This document shows, piece by piece, positions 1 through 8,394 of a stretch of DNA of 64,000 nt. Positions within the stretch are counted from its first letter, which is position 1. Every line of letters begins with the position of its first letter. Under the pieces are notes generated by a model. It worked only from the letters and a program-made list of their open reading frames with translations. It was not told where the DNA came from and did not search any database. The stretch is from Gammaproteobacteria bacterium (GTDB taxonomy: Bacteria; Pseudomonadota; Gammaproteobacteria; Thiotrichales; Thiotrichaceae): positions 25,738 to 89,737 of the forward strand of contig JAHJJD010000035.1 of the NCBI GenBank assembly GCA_018822845.1, written 5' to 3'. The translations under genes were made by a program, and so were the position numbers.

Positions 1-527
1 TCGTCGCACAGAATCAGTTGTGGTTCCACACTCAGGGCGCGCGCAATACCAATGCGTTGGCACTGGCCGCCGGAAAATTCGTGCGGGTAACGGTTCTGCA
101 TCCCGCTTTCCAGCCCGACCGCCTGCAACAGTTCGTCAGCACGTTGGCGGATCGCGGCTTTGCTTAAGTCAGGGCGTAAGGCCAGCATCGGCTCCTGCAA
201 GATGCCTCCTACCGTCATGCGCGGGTTGAGTGCGTCCAGCGGATCCTGAAAGATGCATTGCACCGCGCGGCGGAAAACTTTCATCCCGGCTTTATCGTGC
301 GGATTCAGTGGCTTGCCCTGCCAGTAAATTTCACCCTGCGTCGGCGTTACCAATTGCAGAATGGCGCGGGCAAGCGTGGATTTTCCACACCCGGATTCAC
401 CCACAATACCCAGCGTTTCCCCTGCTTGCAGGGTAAAGGAAACATCAGTCAGCGCCTGCAATGCCTGCCCGGTTTTGAGGCGAAAACGCACACTGAGTTT
501 GTCAACGGAAAGCAGCGGAGCAGCCAT
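1..527 (-). CDS. Oligopeptide/dipeptide ABC transporter ATP-binding protein, OppF/DppF type (3' end outside window)
   Basis: This is the ATPase subunit of a peptide-type ABC importer, which powers uptake from the cytoplasmic face of the inner membrane. The first 175 residues are present. They show Walker A GESGCGKST (43-51), a Q-loop FQDP (93-96), the ABC signature FSGGQCQR (151-158) and the start of Walker B LILCD (171-175). The signature and the N-terminal layout match the OppF/DppF subfamily; the substrate cannot be told from this part. The ATG overlaps the stop codon of pgeF by one base (TAATG on the minus strand), so translation is probably coupled to the upstream gene. The C-terminus, including the H-loop and any oligopeptide-transporter C-terminal domain, lies beyond position 1. 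The family call is secure; the partner permeases are not visible. Confidence 0.9.
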   Translation of the reverse strand, partial: MAAPLLSVDKLSVRFRLKTGQALQALTDVSFTLQAGETLGIVGESGCGKSTLARAILQLVTPTQGEIYWQGKPLNPHDKAGMKVFRRAVQCIFQDPLDALNPRMTVGGILQEPMLALRPDLSKAAIRQRADELLQAVGLESGMQNRYPHEFSGGQCQRIGIARALSVEPQLILCD

Positions 528-1264
528 TAAACCATCCAGATCAGCGCAGCCATGCGCCCGGTTTGCCCATCACGGCGGTAGGAGAAAAAGCGTTCAGCGT
601 CGCTGTAGGTGCAGAGGTCGCCGCCGTAAATATGGGTGACTCCGGCAGCATTCAGACGTTGACGGGCAAGGGTGTAGATGTCAGCCATCCATTTGCCCTC
701 GTTGCTGGAGGGTTTGAAAGCCTTTTCCACCAACGGGTCATGTTGCATGAAAGCGGCGCGCACTTCCGCGCCGACTTCAAACGCATCCGGGCCGATGGCA
801 GGCCCCAGCCATACCAGCAGATCGACGGGATTACACTGGAGGGATTCGATGGTGCGTTCCAGCACGCCAGCTTCCAGCCCACGCCAACCGGCATGGGCAG
901 CCGCCACACGGGTTCCTGCCTTGTCGCAAAACAGCACTGGCAGGCAATCAGCCGTCATGATGACGCACACCTGCCCCTTGTTGAGCGCGGTGGATGCGTC
1001 ACCAGTCGGATAGCATTCACCTGCATCCATGCCACAAACGTCAACGCCATGTACCTGCTTGAGCCATAGAGGTTCGCTAGGTAATTGCAGGGTATCGCCG
1101 ACAATCATGCGGTTACGGGCAACAGCATAGGGGTTGTCGCCTACGTGGTCGCCGAGATTGAGGCCATCGAAAGGCGCTTCGCTGACACCGCCGTGGCGGG
1201 TGGTGCAAACCGCACGGATGTTGGCAGGGGCAGGCCAACCGGGGATAATCCAGCTTGGGTTCAT
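527..1264 (-). CDS. pgeF: Peptidoglycan editing factor / multicopper polyphenol oxidase-like protein (PgeF/YfiH)
   Basis: The 245-aa protein belongs to the YfiH/PgeF (laccase-domain, DUF152) family. Members have been given purine nucleoside phosphorylase, polyphenol oxidase or peptidoglycan-precursor editing roles. The three conserved metal-binding positions are present: His72 in KQVHGVDV, Cys107 in TADCLPV and His124 in AHAGWRG. I chose the ATG at 1264 because the protein then begins MNPSWIIPGW, which fits family N-termini, and because this ATG overlaps the rluD stop as ATGA. A longer in-frame start would lie inside rluD. The order rluD-yfiH, with bamD divergent, is the same as in Escherichia coli. 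The downstream oppF-like gene overlaps it by one base. Confidence 0.93.
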   Translation of the reverse strand: MNPSWIIPGWPAPANIRAVCTTRHGGVSEAPFDGLNLGDHVGDNPYAVARNRMIVGDTLQLPSEPLWLKQVHGVDVCGMDAGECYPTGDASTALNKGQVCVIMTADCLPVLFCDKAGTRVAAAHAGWRGLEAGVLERTIESLQCNPVDLLVWLGPAIGPDAFEVGAEVRAAFMQHDPLVEKAFKPSSNEGKWMADIYTLARQRLNAAGVTHIYGGDLCTYSDAERFFSYRRDGQTGRMAALIWMV

Positions 1265-2211
1265 GCTGCTTCCTTTCGTAACGAATCCAGCAATTCTACC
1301 ATGTCTTCTGGAACAGGGACTTCCCACTCCATATATTCCCCGCTTTCAGGATGCACCAACCCAAGTTTGGTCGCGTGCAATGCCTGACGCGGGAAGGACT
1401 GAAGTGCCTCTCGCAACTCATCACTGATTCCCGCAGGCACACGCGGACGCCCGCCGTAAGTCGGGTCGCCCACAATCGGCATGTGCTTCCAGCTCAGATG
1501 CACGCGGATTTGATGGGTGCGCCCGGTTTCCAGCGAAACACGCAACAGGGTGTGATGCGGGAAGCGCTCTTCCACCCGGTAATGGGTAATGGCTTCCTTG
1601 CCACTATCAGTGACAGCCTGCTTCTTGCGGTCGACGTGGTGGCGGCCAATATTGGCTTCAATGGTGGAACCCGCCACTACTTTGCCGAAAACCAGAGCCA
1701 GATATTCGCGGCTGACATCACGATCCTGAAGCAAGGCAACCAGTTTGGTGTGGGCTTCCAGGGTTTTGGCAACCACCATCAGGCCGGTGGTTTCCTTGTC
1801 GAGACGATGAACTATCCCGGCACGGGGCAACATTTCCAGCGATGGATTATGGTGTAACAGGGCATTGACCAGGGTTCCTGACCAGTTTCCTGCTGCCGGG
1901 TGCACGACCAATCCAGTGGGTTTGTTGATGACCATGATGGCATCATCTTCGTAAACAATGTCGAGCTCGATGGATTCCGGCTCGAATTCTGTTTGCACCT
2001 CATGTACGGCATTGATTATGATGGCCTCGCCCCCGGTTAAGCGATCCTTGGGTTTGAGGACTTTATCATCCACAAGGATATGCCCGGCCTTGATCCATTT
2101 CTGGAGCTGGCTACGGGAGTACTGGGGGCACAGGCTGGCGACAACCTGGTCGAGGCGTTGGCCGTCCATTTCGGGCGGTACGGTACTGACGATCTGTTGA
2201 TTTTGAAGCAT
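1261..2211 (-). CDS. rluD: 23S rRNA pseudouridine(1911/1915/1917) synthase RluD
   Basis: RluD converts three uridines in helix 69 of 23S rRNA to pseudouridine. The 316-aa protein has an N-terminal S4 RNA-binding domain (about residues 17-75, including RSQLQKWIKAG) and a RluA-type catalytic domain. The catalytic aspartate is Asp138 in HRLDKETTG, followed by the conserved GRTHQIRVH motif. Length is normal for the family. The stop codon overlaps the pgeF start (ATGA). It is divergent from bamD across 63 bp. RluD is chosen over RluC because of the neighbours and the acidic linker around residues 75-90. Confidence 0.95.
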   Translation of the reverse strand: MLQNQQIVSTVPPEMDGQRLDQVVASLCPQYSRSQLQKWIKAGHILVDDKVLKPKDRLTGGEAIIINAVHEVQTEFEPESIELDIVYEDDAIMVINKPTGLVVHPAAGNWSGTLVNALLHHNPSLEMLPRAGIVHRLDKETTGLMVVAKTLEAHTKLVALLQDRDVSREYLALVFGKVVAGSTIEANIGRHHVDRKKQAVTDSGKEAITHYRVEERFPHHTLLRVSLETGRTHQIRVHLSWKHMPIVGDPTYGGRPRVPAGISDELREALQSFPRQALHATKLGLVHPESGEYMEWEVPVPEDMVELLDSLRKEAA

Positions 2212-2274
2212 TCTTAATCCGGTTGAATACGCTATACTTGCAAACTCATTCTATCATCATGTGTTGTTAAGCAA

Positions 2275-3093
2275 ATGTCGATAACCACAAAAAGACTCAA
2301 AGCCAGTGTTTATCTGGCCGGTATGCTGGCGATTACGGCGGGATTCAGTGGCTGTTCCGTCTTTTCACAGGCTACTTCCATCTTCTCACAGACCGAAAAG
2401 GACCCTACTGAAGGCTGGTCTGCCAACAAGATTTATGTAACCGCCAAGGAAGCGCTGAACGCTGGCGATTACGAACGCGCCATCAGCCTGTACGAGTCGC
2501 TGGAAGCCCGTTACCCGCTTGGCCGTTTCGCCCAGCAGGCACAACTGGAAAAGGCTTTCGCTTACTACAAATACGATGAGGCTGATTCTGCGCTGGATGA
2601 AATCGACCGTTTCCTGCGCATGAACCCTGGCAGTGACAACGTGGATTACGCCCTGTACCTGCGTGGCCTGGTCAATTTCAACCGGGGCAGCAGTATCGTC
2701 GACAAGGTATTCCCGCGCAGCATCGCCGATCTGGACACAGTACGGCAGAAAGAGTCATTCCAGGACTTTTCCCGCCTGCTGACCCGCTACCCGGACAGCA
2801 AATATGCGCCAGATGCCAAGGCACGCATCCAGCATTTGCGCAACAGCCTGGCCCAGTCCGAAGTCAACGTGGCGCAATATTACATGGTACGTGGCGCATG
2901 GCTGGCGGCATTCAATCGTGCTGAATACGCCATCAAGCATTATCAAGGCTCCCCTGCTGTGATCGATGCGCTGGAAATCAAGATTCTGGCCGCCAGCAAT
3001 CTGGGCAAACCTGATCTGGCCGCAGACAGTATGCGGGTGCTGGAGCTGAACTCCCCGCAACGCGCCGCTGCACTGAAAGCAAAAATGCGTTAG
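2275..3093 (+). CDS. bamD: Outer membrane assembly lipoprotein BamD
   Basis: BamD (ComL/YfiO) is the essential lipoprotein of the BAM complex that inserts beta-barrels in the outer membrane. The 272-aa protein has a type II signal peptide with lipobox FSGC (Cys27). Tetratricopeptide helices follow from about residue 50, for example EALNAGDYERAISLYESLEA and the later YPDSKYAPDAKARI. Size and TPR content are normal. It is divergent from rluD, as in E. coli. A hairpin 12 bases after the stop (3105-3137) may end the transcript. The three beta-barrel genes downstream are plausible clients, but no functional link beyond proximity is shown. Confidence 0.94.
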   Translation: MSITTKRLKASVYLAGMLAITAGFSGCSVFSQATSIFSQTEKDPTEGWSANKIYVTAKEALNAGDYERAISLYESLEARYPLGRFAQQAQLEKAFAYYKYDEADSALDEIDRFLRMNPGSDNVDYALYLRGLVNFNRGSSIVDKVFPRSIADLDTVRQKESFQDFSRLLTRYPDSKYAPDAKARIQHLRNSLAQSEVNVAQYYMVRGAWLAAFNRAEYAIKHYQGSPAVIDALEIKILAASNLGKPDLAADSMRVLELNSPQRAAALKAKMR

Positions 3094-3104
3094 TGATCAA
3101 AACC

Positions 3105-3137
3105 CGGCTGGAAAACGTGATTGCGCTCTTCCAGCCG
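3105..3137 (+). terminator. Possible terminator hairpin after bamD
   Basis: A perfect 9-bp inverted repeat (CGGCTGGAA / TTCCAGCCG) with a 15-base loop starts 12 bases after the bamD stop. There is only a short T-rich stretch (CCGTTTATC) behind it, so it is a weak candidate for intrinsic termination. Confidence 0.4.
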
Positions 3138-3254
3138 CCGTTTATCGGAACAATTATTACAAATACCAGCCAATAATTTACAGTATAAGCAATACTCAAA
3201 AAAGTATAAGTGGCTTGACCCAAGCACAAGAATAACCACGGGGCTTTGCACAAA

Positions 3255-3863
3255 ATGATTTCACCAGATATTTTACGGGGGGCTACCCTGTTGGTATTGG
3301 CGTTCGCCAGCAATGCATTTGCTGCGGGAACATCGCCATTCAAACCCATTTCCGCTGCCAATGGCCAATCAGAAAAGCCTGAGAACTATCTTGGTGCCAG
3401 CATTGGCAAATCCTCTGCCGATAGCTTCTGTACATCCCTGCAAAACTGCGAAGACACTGATAAAAGCTGGAAACTGTTTGCTGGCGTGCGCATGAATGAA
3501 AACATTGTACTGGAAGGTGGCTACGTCAATTTCGGCGAACTGACCGGCAAGGATGCAGGTAATGAGGTTTCCCAAACGGCTACTGCCTTCACCCTTACTG
3601 GGGTAGCTGGTTTTACCATGAATGAACAGATCGAACTGTTCGGCAAGGCTGGCGCTGCCCGTTGGAGCCAGGAACAGGTCAATGCCGGAACAAAAACTGA
3701 CAGTTCGGGCACTGACATACTGGTTGGAGCCGGAGCCAATTACGATCTGGGCGATAACATGGGCATCCGTGCGGAATGGGAACGCTTCAAGGATGTTGGC
3801 AGCTCAGTAAACAAGGCTGATATTGATTTGCTGAGCGTAGGTTTGACTTTCTCTTCATTATAA
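3255..3863 (+). CDS. Outer-membrane beta-barrel protein, first of three tandem paralogues
   Basis: This is a secreted protein of about 202 aa with a clear signal peptide ending ASNAFA. Amphipathic beta-strands alternate with loops as in the small OmpA/OmpW-like barrels. The last strand ends SVGLTFSSL, a typical beta-barrel C-terminus. Near the mature N-terminus there are two cysteines spaced as in DSFCTSLQNCED; the two following genes keep a similar pair, so they probably form a disulfide in a surface loop. The motif VGAGANYDLGDNMGIRAEWE is shared with the paralogues. I start at the ATG; a TTG nine bases upstream is also open. The function is unknown: barrel structure is inferred, and a transport or adhesion role is not shown. 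Confidence 0.75.
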   Translation: MISPDILRGATLLVLAFASNAFAAGTSPFKPISAANGQSEKPENYLGASIGKSSADSFCTSLQNCEDTDKSWKLFAGVRMNENIVLEGGYVNFGELTGKDAGNEVSQTATAFTLTGVAGFTMNEQIELFGKAGAARWSQEQVNAGTKTDSSGTDILVGAGANYDLGDNMGIRAEWERFKDVGSSVNKADIDLLSVGLTFSSL

Positions 3864-3892
3864 AAACCCTGGATAGGGGAACGAGGGCTTGT

Positions 3893-4561
3893 ATGAAAAC
3901 ATTTATTTCCTGCTCATTGGCGGGTCTTACGCTATTGCTAAATGCTGCATACGCAGGTGGTGGGCTGGAAGGCGTCGGCGTTCCATCCAACATGGATTTC
4001 TACGGCGGGGCCAGCGCGGGCATGACCAGTACAGATGGGGCATGCAATGCTGTAATCAACGCGACTTCCTGTGACGACACGAGTACCGGCTACAAAGCTT
4101 TTGGCGGTGTGCGGATCTCACCGACGCAGCAGCAGGATACCCTTCCCACCCTGGGGCTGGAAGCCGGTTATATCAGTTTTGGCGAGAGTAGCGCAGATGG
4201 CATACTTCTGTCGACGCGCGGCATAGCAATGGGTACCACCCAAGCCACCAGTGAAACTTCGGGCGTTTATGTTTCTGGCGTTGGTTACATGCCGGTTGCC
4301 CCCCGCACCGAACTTATCGGCAAGGCCGGTTTCATGTACTGGAACCAGGATGGCAAGGTTGAGTCACCCGATGACCCTACCCAGAACACCTCTTCTTCTG
4401 AAAGTGGCTTCGGCACTATTCTCGGTGCTGGTGCGCAGTACAAGGTTAGTGACAACCTTTCCATCCGTGGTGAATACGAACAGGCATTCGGCGCAGGCAA
4501 GGACAACACGGAAGAGGAGCCAAGCCTGCTGAGTGTTGGGGCAGTTTTTTCAACGTTATAA
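3893..4561 (+). CDS. Outer-membrane beta-barrel protein, second tandem paralogue
   Basis: The 222-aa protein has a signal peptide (MKTFISCSLAGL to AAYA) and the same barrel plan as its two neighbours. It has the Cys pair GACNAVINATSCDD, the strand motif GAGAQYKVSDNLSIRGEYEQ and the terminal SVGAVFSTL. A GAGGG ribosome-binding site lies upstream of the ATG. The gap to the first paralogue is 29 bp and to the third 14 bp, so the three are probably co-transcribed. Loop lengths differ more than strands between paralogues, as expected for surface-exposed loops. No specific function is recognised. Confidence 0.75.
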   Translation: MKTFISCSLAGLTLLLNAAYAGGGLEGVGVPSNMDFYGGASAGMTSTDGACNAVINATSCDDTSTGYKAFGGVRISPTQQQDTLPTLGLEAGYISFGESSADGILLSTRGIAMGTTQATSETSGVYVSGVGYMPVAPRTELIGKAGFMYWNQDGKVESPDDPTQNTSSSESGFGTILGAGAQYKVSDNLSIRGEYEQAFGAGKDNTEEEPSLLSVGAVFSTL

Positions 4562-4575
4562 AAACACTAAAAATC

Positions 4576-5208
4576 ATGAAAAAGCAACTACTGGCAACCC
4601 TGCTAATCTGCCTTGGCGGCAGTGTCCAGGCAGATGAATACAGCAATCCGTCATCATTTACTTCAGAACAGGGTTTCATGAACGGAACCAAACTGTATGC
4701 CGGAGGCAGCGTCGGAGCCGGGACACAGGGCGATATTTGCAACGATCCGTTTTTCAACGGCTCCTGTGATGACAAGGATGTTGCCTGGAAAGTTTTCGGC
4801 GGAGCGCGCATCAACCCGATGTGGGGTGCGGAAGTTGCGTACAACAAACTGGGCCAGACCAGCGCTACTGGCACAACAGGCGGCAGTTCGGCAGGGCTGG
4901 AAAACTCGCTGACAGGAATCAGTGCTGCTGGCGTTGGCTATTTTCCGGTTACCTCACAAATTGAAGCCTTCGGTAAGGCGGGCGTGATTTTCTGGGATAG
5001 GGAAACCACCCAGACATCCAATGGGACCAACACAAACAGTGAGGATGACGGCACAAGCCCAATACTGGGCGGCGGTGCCCAATACCGGCTGAACGACAAC
5101 CTGCACCTGCGCGGCGAGTGGGAACACATGTTCAACGTAGGCGCTGACTCCAGTTATGAAACCGATGTTGACCTTTATTCTGTTGGCTTGATGTACTCCA
5201 CACTCTGA
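4576..5208 (+). CDS. Outer-membrane beta-barrel protein, third tandem paralogue
   Basis: This is a 210-aa exported protein with signal peptide MKKQLLATLLICLGGSVQA. Its body aligns by eye with the two genes before it: Cys pair DICNDPFFNGSCDD, VAWKVFGGARIN, GGGAQYRLNDNLHLRGEWE and C-terminal SVGLMYSTL. It lies 14 bp after the second paralogue. A hairpin and T-run follow, suggesting the end of a three-gene operon. Gene triplication followed by divergence is the simplest reading. It could be a porin-like or OmpA-transmembrane-domain protein; the sequence does not decide. Confidence 0.75.
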   Translation: MKKQLLATLLICLGGSVQADEYSNPSSFTSEQGFMNGTKLYAGGSVGAGTQGDICNDPFFNGSCDDKDVAWKVFGGARINPMWGAEVAYNKLGQTSATGTTGGSSAGLENSLTGISAAGVGYFPVTSQIEAFGKAGVIFWDRETTQTSNGTNTNSEDDGTSPILGGGAQYRLNDNLHLRGEWEHMFNVGADSSYETDVDLYSVGLMYSTL

Positions 5209-5221
5209 AATACTATCTCCC

Positions 5222-5271
5222 CCGGAAGGGCTGTATTCACCCAGCCTTTCCGGTAGAGTGGTGGCGTTTTT
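5222..5271 (+). terminator. Hairpin with downstream T-run after the barrel triplet
   Basis: CCGGAAGGGCTG pairs with CAGCCTTTCCGG (5222-5233 with 5242-5253, one G-T pair). A run of five Ts follows at 5267-5271. It lies between the third barrel gene and rpe. The 13-base gap between stem and T-run makes it an imperfect intrinsic terminator. Confidence 0.45.
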
Positions 5272-5298
5272 GATTGCCGCGTTTTGAGGAGAATGTAA

Positions 5299-5997
5299 AT
5301 GGCACGTCAAGCTGATTTCATCGCACCATCCATCCTGTCTGCCGACTTTGCCCGCTTGGGTGAGGAAGTCGTAAACGTACTGACTTCCGGCGCTGACATC
5401 GTGCATTTCGATGTCATGGACAACCACTATGTACCCAACCTGACCATTGGCCCACTGGTTTGTGAAGCGTTGCGCAAGCACGGCGTAACTGCACCGATCG
5501 ACGTACATCTGATGGTCAAGCCGGTTGACCGCATCATCCCTGATTTCGCAGCGGCGGGGGCCACCTACATCACCTTCCACCCAGAAGCTTCCGAACACGT
5601 TGACCGCACCCTGCAACTGATCCGTAATGAAGGTTGCAAGGCAGGCTTGGTATTCAACCCTGCTACCCCACTGTCGGTGCTGGAATACGTGATGGACAAG
5701 GTGGACATGATCCTGCTGATGTCGGTCAACCCTGGTTTCGGTGGCCAAAGCTTCATCCCGGCAACCTTGGCCAAGCTGCGTCAGGCACGCAAGATGATTG
5801 ATGATTCTGGCCTTGATATCCGTCTGGAAATTGACGGTGGGGTAAAACCTGGCAATATCCGTGAAATCAAGGAAGCAGGCGCGGATACCTTCGTTGCCGG
5901 TTCAGCGATTTTCAACGTTGCCAATATGGCAGATCCGCAGCATTACAACAGCATTCTGGCTGAGTTCCGTGCGCAACTGGCGGAAGCCAAGGTATAA
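5299..5997 (+). CDS. rpe: Ribulose-phosphate 3-epimerase
   Basis: Rpe interconverts ribulose 5-phosphate and xylulose 5-phosphate in the pentose phosphate pathway, and in the Calvin cycle if one is present. The 232-aa TIM barrel shows all family motifs: [14 protein letters not shown] near the N-terminus, [12 protein letters not shown] with metal and catalytic residues, DVHLMV, the phosphate-binding NPGFGGQSF, and EIDGGVK. A GAGGAG ribosome-binding site lies upstream of the ATG. It is followed by gph, the usual gammaproteobacterial partner, but an 84-bp hairpin element separates the two. Confidence 0.97.
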   Translation: MARQADFIAPSILSADFARLGEEVVNVLTSGADIVHFDVMDNHYVPNLTIGPLVCEALRKHGVTAPIDVHLMVKPVDRIIPDFAAAGATYITFHPEASEHVDRTLQLIRNEGCKAGLVFNPATPLSVLEYVMDKVDMILLMSVNPGFGGQSFIPATLAKLRQARKMIDDSGLDIRLEIDGGVKPGNIREIKEAGADTFVAGSAIFNVANMADPQHYNSILAEFRAQLAEAKV

Positions 5998-6000
5998 ATC

Positions 6001-6084
6001 GTAGGGGCGACCGGCGGTCGCCCAATGCCTGTTCCTTATTGTTATCATAACGATGAATCAAGGGCGACCGCCGGTCGCCCCTAC
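6001..6084. repeat. Small hairpin element with perfect 23-bp terminal inverted repeats (MITE/REP-like)
   Basis: The left arm 6001-6023 and right arm 6062-6084 are exact reverse complements over 23 bp. Each arm is itself a hairpin (GGGCGACC - GGC - GGTCGCCC). The 38-bp centre is AT-rich. The element fills almost the whole gap between the rpe stop and the gph start. The GGGCGACC palindrome type is widespread as a dispersed repeat in bacteria; whether it moves or acts as a terminator or mRNA stabiliser is not known here. Confidence 0.85.
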
Positions 6085-6086
6085 GG

Positions 6087-6770
6087 ATGGATCTTATGTT
6101 CAAACCCAAAATGGTATTGATCGACGTGGATGGCACGCTGGTCGACAGTGTTCCTGACCTTGCCTTTTGCGTCGATGAAATGATGAAGCAACTGGATATG
6201 CCGGTACGTGGCGAAGCTGCCGTGCGTCAGTGGGTTGGTAATGGCGTACAGCGTCTGGTGGAACGCGCCCTGACCAATGACCTTGACGGTTATCCGGAAA
6301 CCCTGCTGTTTGAACGTGCCATGCCCGTTTTCATGGAGCTGTATGCGGAAAACACCTCCAAGCGCAGCCGCCTGTATGACGGTGTGGTGGAAGGTCTGGA
6401 TTTCCTGCAAAGCTGCGCTGGCCTGAAAGTCGGTTGCGTGACCAACAAGGCAGAGCAGTTCACCCATCCGCTGCTGAAAGACCTGGGTATTTTCGACCGT
6501 TTCGAAATCGTCGTCAGTGGCGATACCCTGCCGGAAAAGAAGCCGCATCCACTACCCCTGCTCCACGCCGCCGAAGCCCTGGGAGTGAAGCCGGAAGAGT
6601 CTGTCATGATCGGTGACTCCAAATCGGATGTAAAAGCCGCGCGGGCGGCGGGTTTCCAGATTATCTGCATGACATACGGCTATAATCATGGGGAAGATAT
6701 TCGTAACTATGAACCAGATGCTGTGATAGACTCCATGGCAGAATTAAGCAACCTGATTAGCTACTCATGA
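6087..6770 (+). CDS. gph: Phosphoglycolate phosphatase (HAD family)
   Basis: Gph hydrolyses 2-phosphoglycolate formed during DNA repair or by Rubisco oxygenation. The 227-aa HAD-superfamily enzyme has motif I with the nucleophile Asp13 and acid Asp15 (LIDVDGTLVDS), motif II VTNK, motif III Lys in EKKPHPLPLL and motif IV IGDSKSD. The ATG at 6087 begins three bases after the hairpin element. A second in-frame ATG at 6096 has a slightly better GGAT spacing, so the true start is uncertain by three codons. The stop codon overlaps a short Trp-containing open frame that leads into trpE. Confidence 0.93.
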   Translation: MDLMFKPKMVLIDVDGTLVDSVPDLAFCVDEMMKQLDMPVRGEAAVRQWVGNGVQRLVERALTNDLDGYPETLLFERAMPVFMELYAENTSKRSRLYDGVVEGLDFLQSCAGLKVGCVTNKAEQFTHPLLKDLGIFDRFEIVVSGDTLPEKKPHPLPLLHAAEALGVKPEESVMIGDSKSDVKAARAAGFQIICMTYGYNHGEDIRNYEPDAVIDSMAELSNLISYS

Positions 6771-6814
6771 TGAAACATTTTCCGAATAAAACGTGGCGAT
6801 GGCGTTCCCGCTAA
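6770..6814 (+). CDS. Candidate trp leader peptide (14 codons with Trp-Arg-Trp)
   Basis: The ATG overlaps the last base of the gph stop codon. The frame reads MKHFPNKTWRWRSR and stops at 6814, 45 bases before the trpE start. Two Trp codons within three codons of a 14-codon frame just upstream of trpE are the mark of a transcription-attenuation leader. Attenuation of trpE is known in enterics and pseudomonads. I do not see a clean GC-rich terminator hairpin with a T-run before trpE, only a long-range pairing of 6771-6780 with 6825-6834. The mechanism is therefore uncertain. No separate ribosome-binding site is seen; translation would be coupled to gph. Confidence 0.5.
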   Translation: MKHFPNKTWRWRSR

Positions 6815-6859
6815 CCCCAGCAGGAAGTGTTTCATTGACCGTTTTATCTGGAAATCCTC

Positions 6860-8341
6860 ATGAATCAGGACATCTTTGATACCTATATATCCCAAGGCTA
6901 TAACCGCGTTCCCGTCCGCCGCACCATTCTGGCGGATCTTGATACTCCGTTAAGTGCCTATCTCAAACTTGCCGACGCACCCTATTCCTACCTGTTCGAG
7001 TCCGTACAGGGTGGGGAAAAATGGGGGCGTTATTCCATGCTCGGCCTGCCAGCCAAAACCATCATCAAGGTGTTTGGCTTACGGGTGGAACTGCATCGTG
7101 CCCATCAGCCTGTCGAAGCCTTTGACGTTGCTGATCCGCTGGCATGGGTCAGGGGTTTCCAGCAGCAATACAAAGTGCCTGATATTGAAGGCTTTCCGCG
7201 TTTCAACGGTGGACTGGTAGGCTATTTCGGCTACGAAACCATCCGTTACATCGAGAAAAAGCTCAGCCGGGGACGCGACAAGCCCGACCCGATTGGGACG
7301 CCTGACATCCTGCTGATGGTGTCGGATGAAGTGGTAGTTTTTGACAACCTGCGCGGCGAACTACACCTGATCGTACTGGCTGAAGCCAATGGTTTCCAAC
7401 AAGCACAGCAACGGCTGGATGCGCTGGAACACCAATTGCAGGAAGCCCGTCGCCTCTACCAACCCGCACCGAAAGCCAGGCACATTGACGAAAGCGATTT
7501 CGTTTCCGGCTTCACCGAACAGGGCTTCAAGGATGCAGTAATCGCCGCCAAGGAATACATCAAGGCGGGCGACATCATGCAGGTGGTGCTATCGCAGCGC
7601 ATGAGCATTCCGTTTGAAGCGCCACCGCTGGACTTGTACCGCGCCTTGCGCCGCCTCAACCCTTCGCCATACATGTATTTCCTCAATCTGGGCGATTTCC
7701 ACATCGTCGGTTCCTCGCCGGAAATTCTGGTGCGGCTGGAAGACGATGTAATCACCGTGCGTCCGATTGCCGGAACCCGCAAGCGCGGCGAAACCGAACA
7801 GCGCGATCTGGAACTGGAATCCGAACTGCTCAACGACCCCAAGGAAATCGCCGAACACCTGATGCTGATTGACCTCGGGCGCAATGATGCCGGACGAGTC
7901 AGCGAAATCGGCTCGGTCAGGCTCACCGACAAGATGATCGTGGAACGCTATTCGCACGTCATGCACATCGTTTCCAACGTCACCGGCAAACTGCTGCCGG
8001 GGCTGGATGCGATGGACGTGTTACGCGCCACCTTCCCTGCCGGAACCGTCAGCGGCGCGCCCAAAATCCGCGCGATGGAAATCATCGACGAATTCGAGCC
8101 GGTCAAACGCGGCGTCTACTCCGGCGCGGTCGGCTATCTGGCCTGGAACGGCAACATGGATACCGCCATCGCTATCCGCACCGCCGTGATCAAGGACGAC
8201 GTATTGCATATTCAGGCAGGCGCGGGCGTGGTTTACGACTCCATCCCTGATCTGGAATGGAAAGAAACCATGAACAAGGGTCGTGCAGTGTTCCGTGCAG
8301 CCAGCGCTGCCCTGTCCGGCCTCAACGGCAAACATAAGTGA
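6860..8341 (+). CDS. trpE: Anthranilate synthase component I
   Basis: TrpE converts chorismate to anthranilate using ammonia from TrpG, the first committed step of tryptophan synthesis. The 493-aa protein has the N-terminal regulatory domain, including the [18 protein letters not shown] region where tryptophan binds. The C-terminal chorismate-binding domain has [16 protein letters not shown] residues ([19 protein letters not shown]), RNDAGRVS and GAGVVYDS. Length is normal. It follows gph and the Trp-codon leader, and precedes trpG by 53 bp. Feedback inhibition by Trp and leader control are expected from the family, not shown directly. Confidence 0.97.
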   Translation: MNQDIFDTYISQGYNRVPVRRTILADLDTPLSAYLKLADAPYSYLFESVQGGEKWGRYSMLGLPAKTIIKVFGLRVELHRAHQPVEAFDVADPLAWVRGFQQQYKVPDIEGFPRFNGGLVGYFGYETIRYIEKKLSRGRDKPDPIGTPDILLMVSDEVVVFDNLRGELHLIVLAEANGFQQAQQRLDALEHQLQEARRLYQPAPKARHIDESDFVSGFTEQGFKDAVIAAKEYIKAGDIMQVVLSQRMSIPFEAPPLDLYRALRRLNPSPYMYFLNLGDFHIVGSSPEILVRLEDDVITVRPIAGTRKRGETEQRDLELESELLNDPKEIAEHLMLIDLGRNDAGRVSEIGSVRLTDKMIVERYSHVMHIVSNVTGKLLPGLDAMDVLRATFPAGTVSGAPKIRAMEIIDEFEPVKRGVYSGAVGYLAWNGNMDTAIAIRTAVIKDDVLHIQAGAGVVYDSIPDLEWKETMNKGRAVFRAASAALSGLNGKHK

Positions 8342-8394
8342 TGTCTGAACTGGGATTTTCAGGATGGAAGGATTAGCAGGATGAAGAAAACGCT

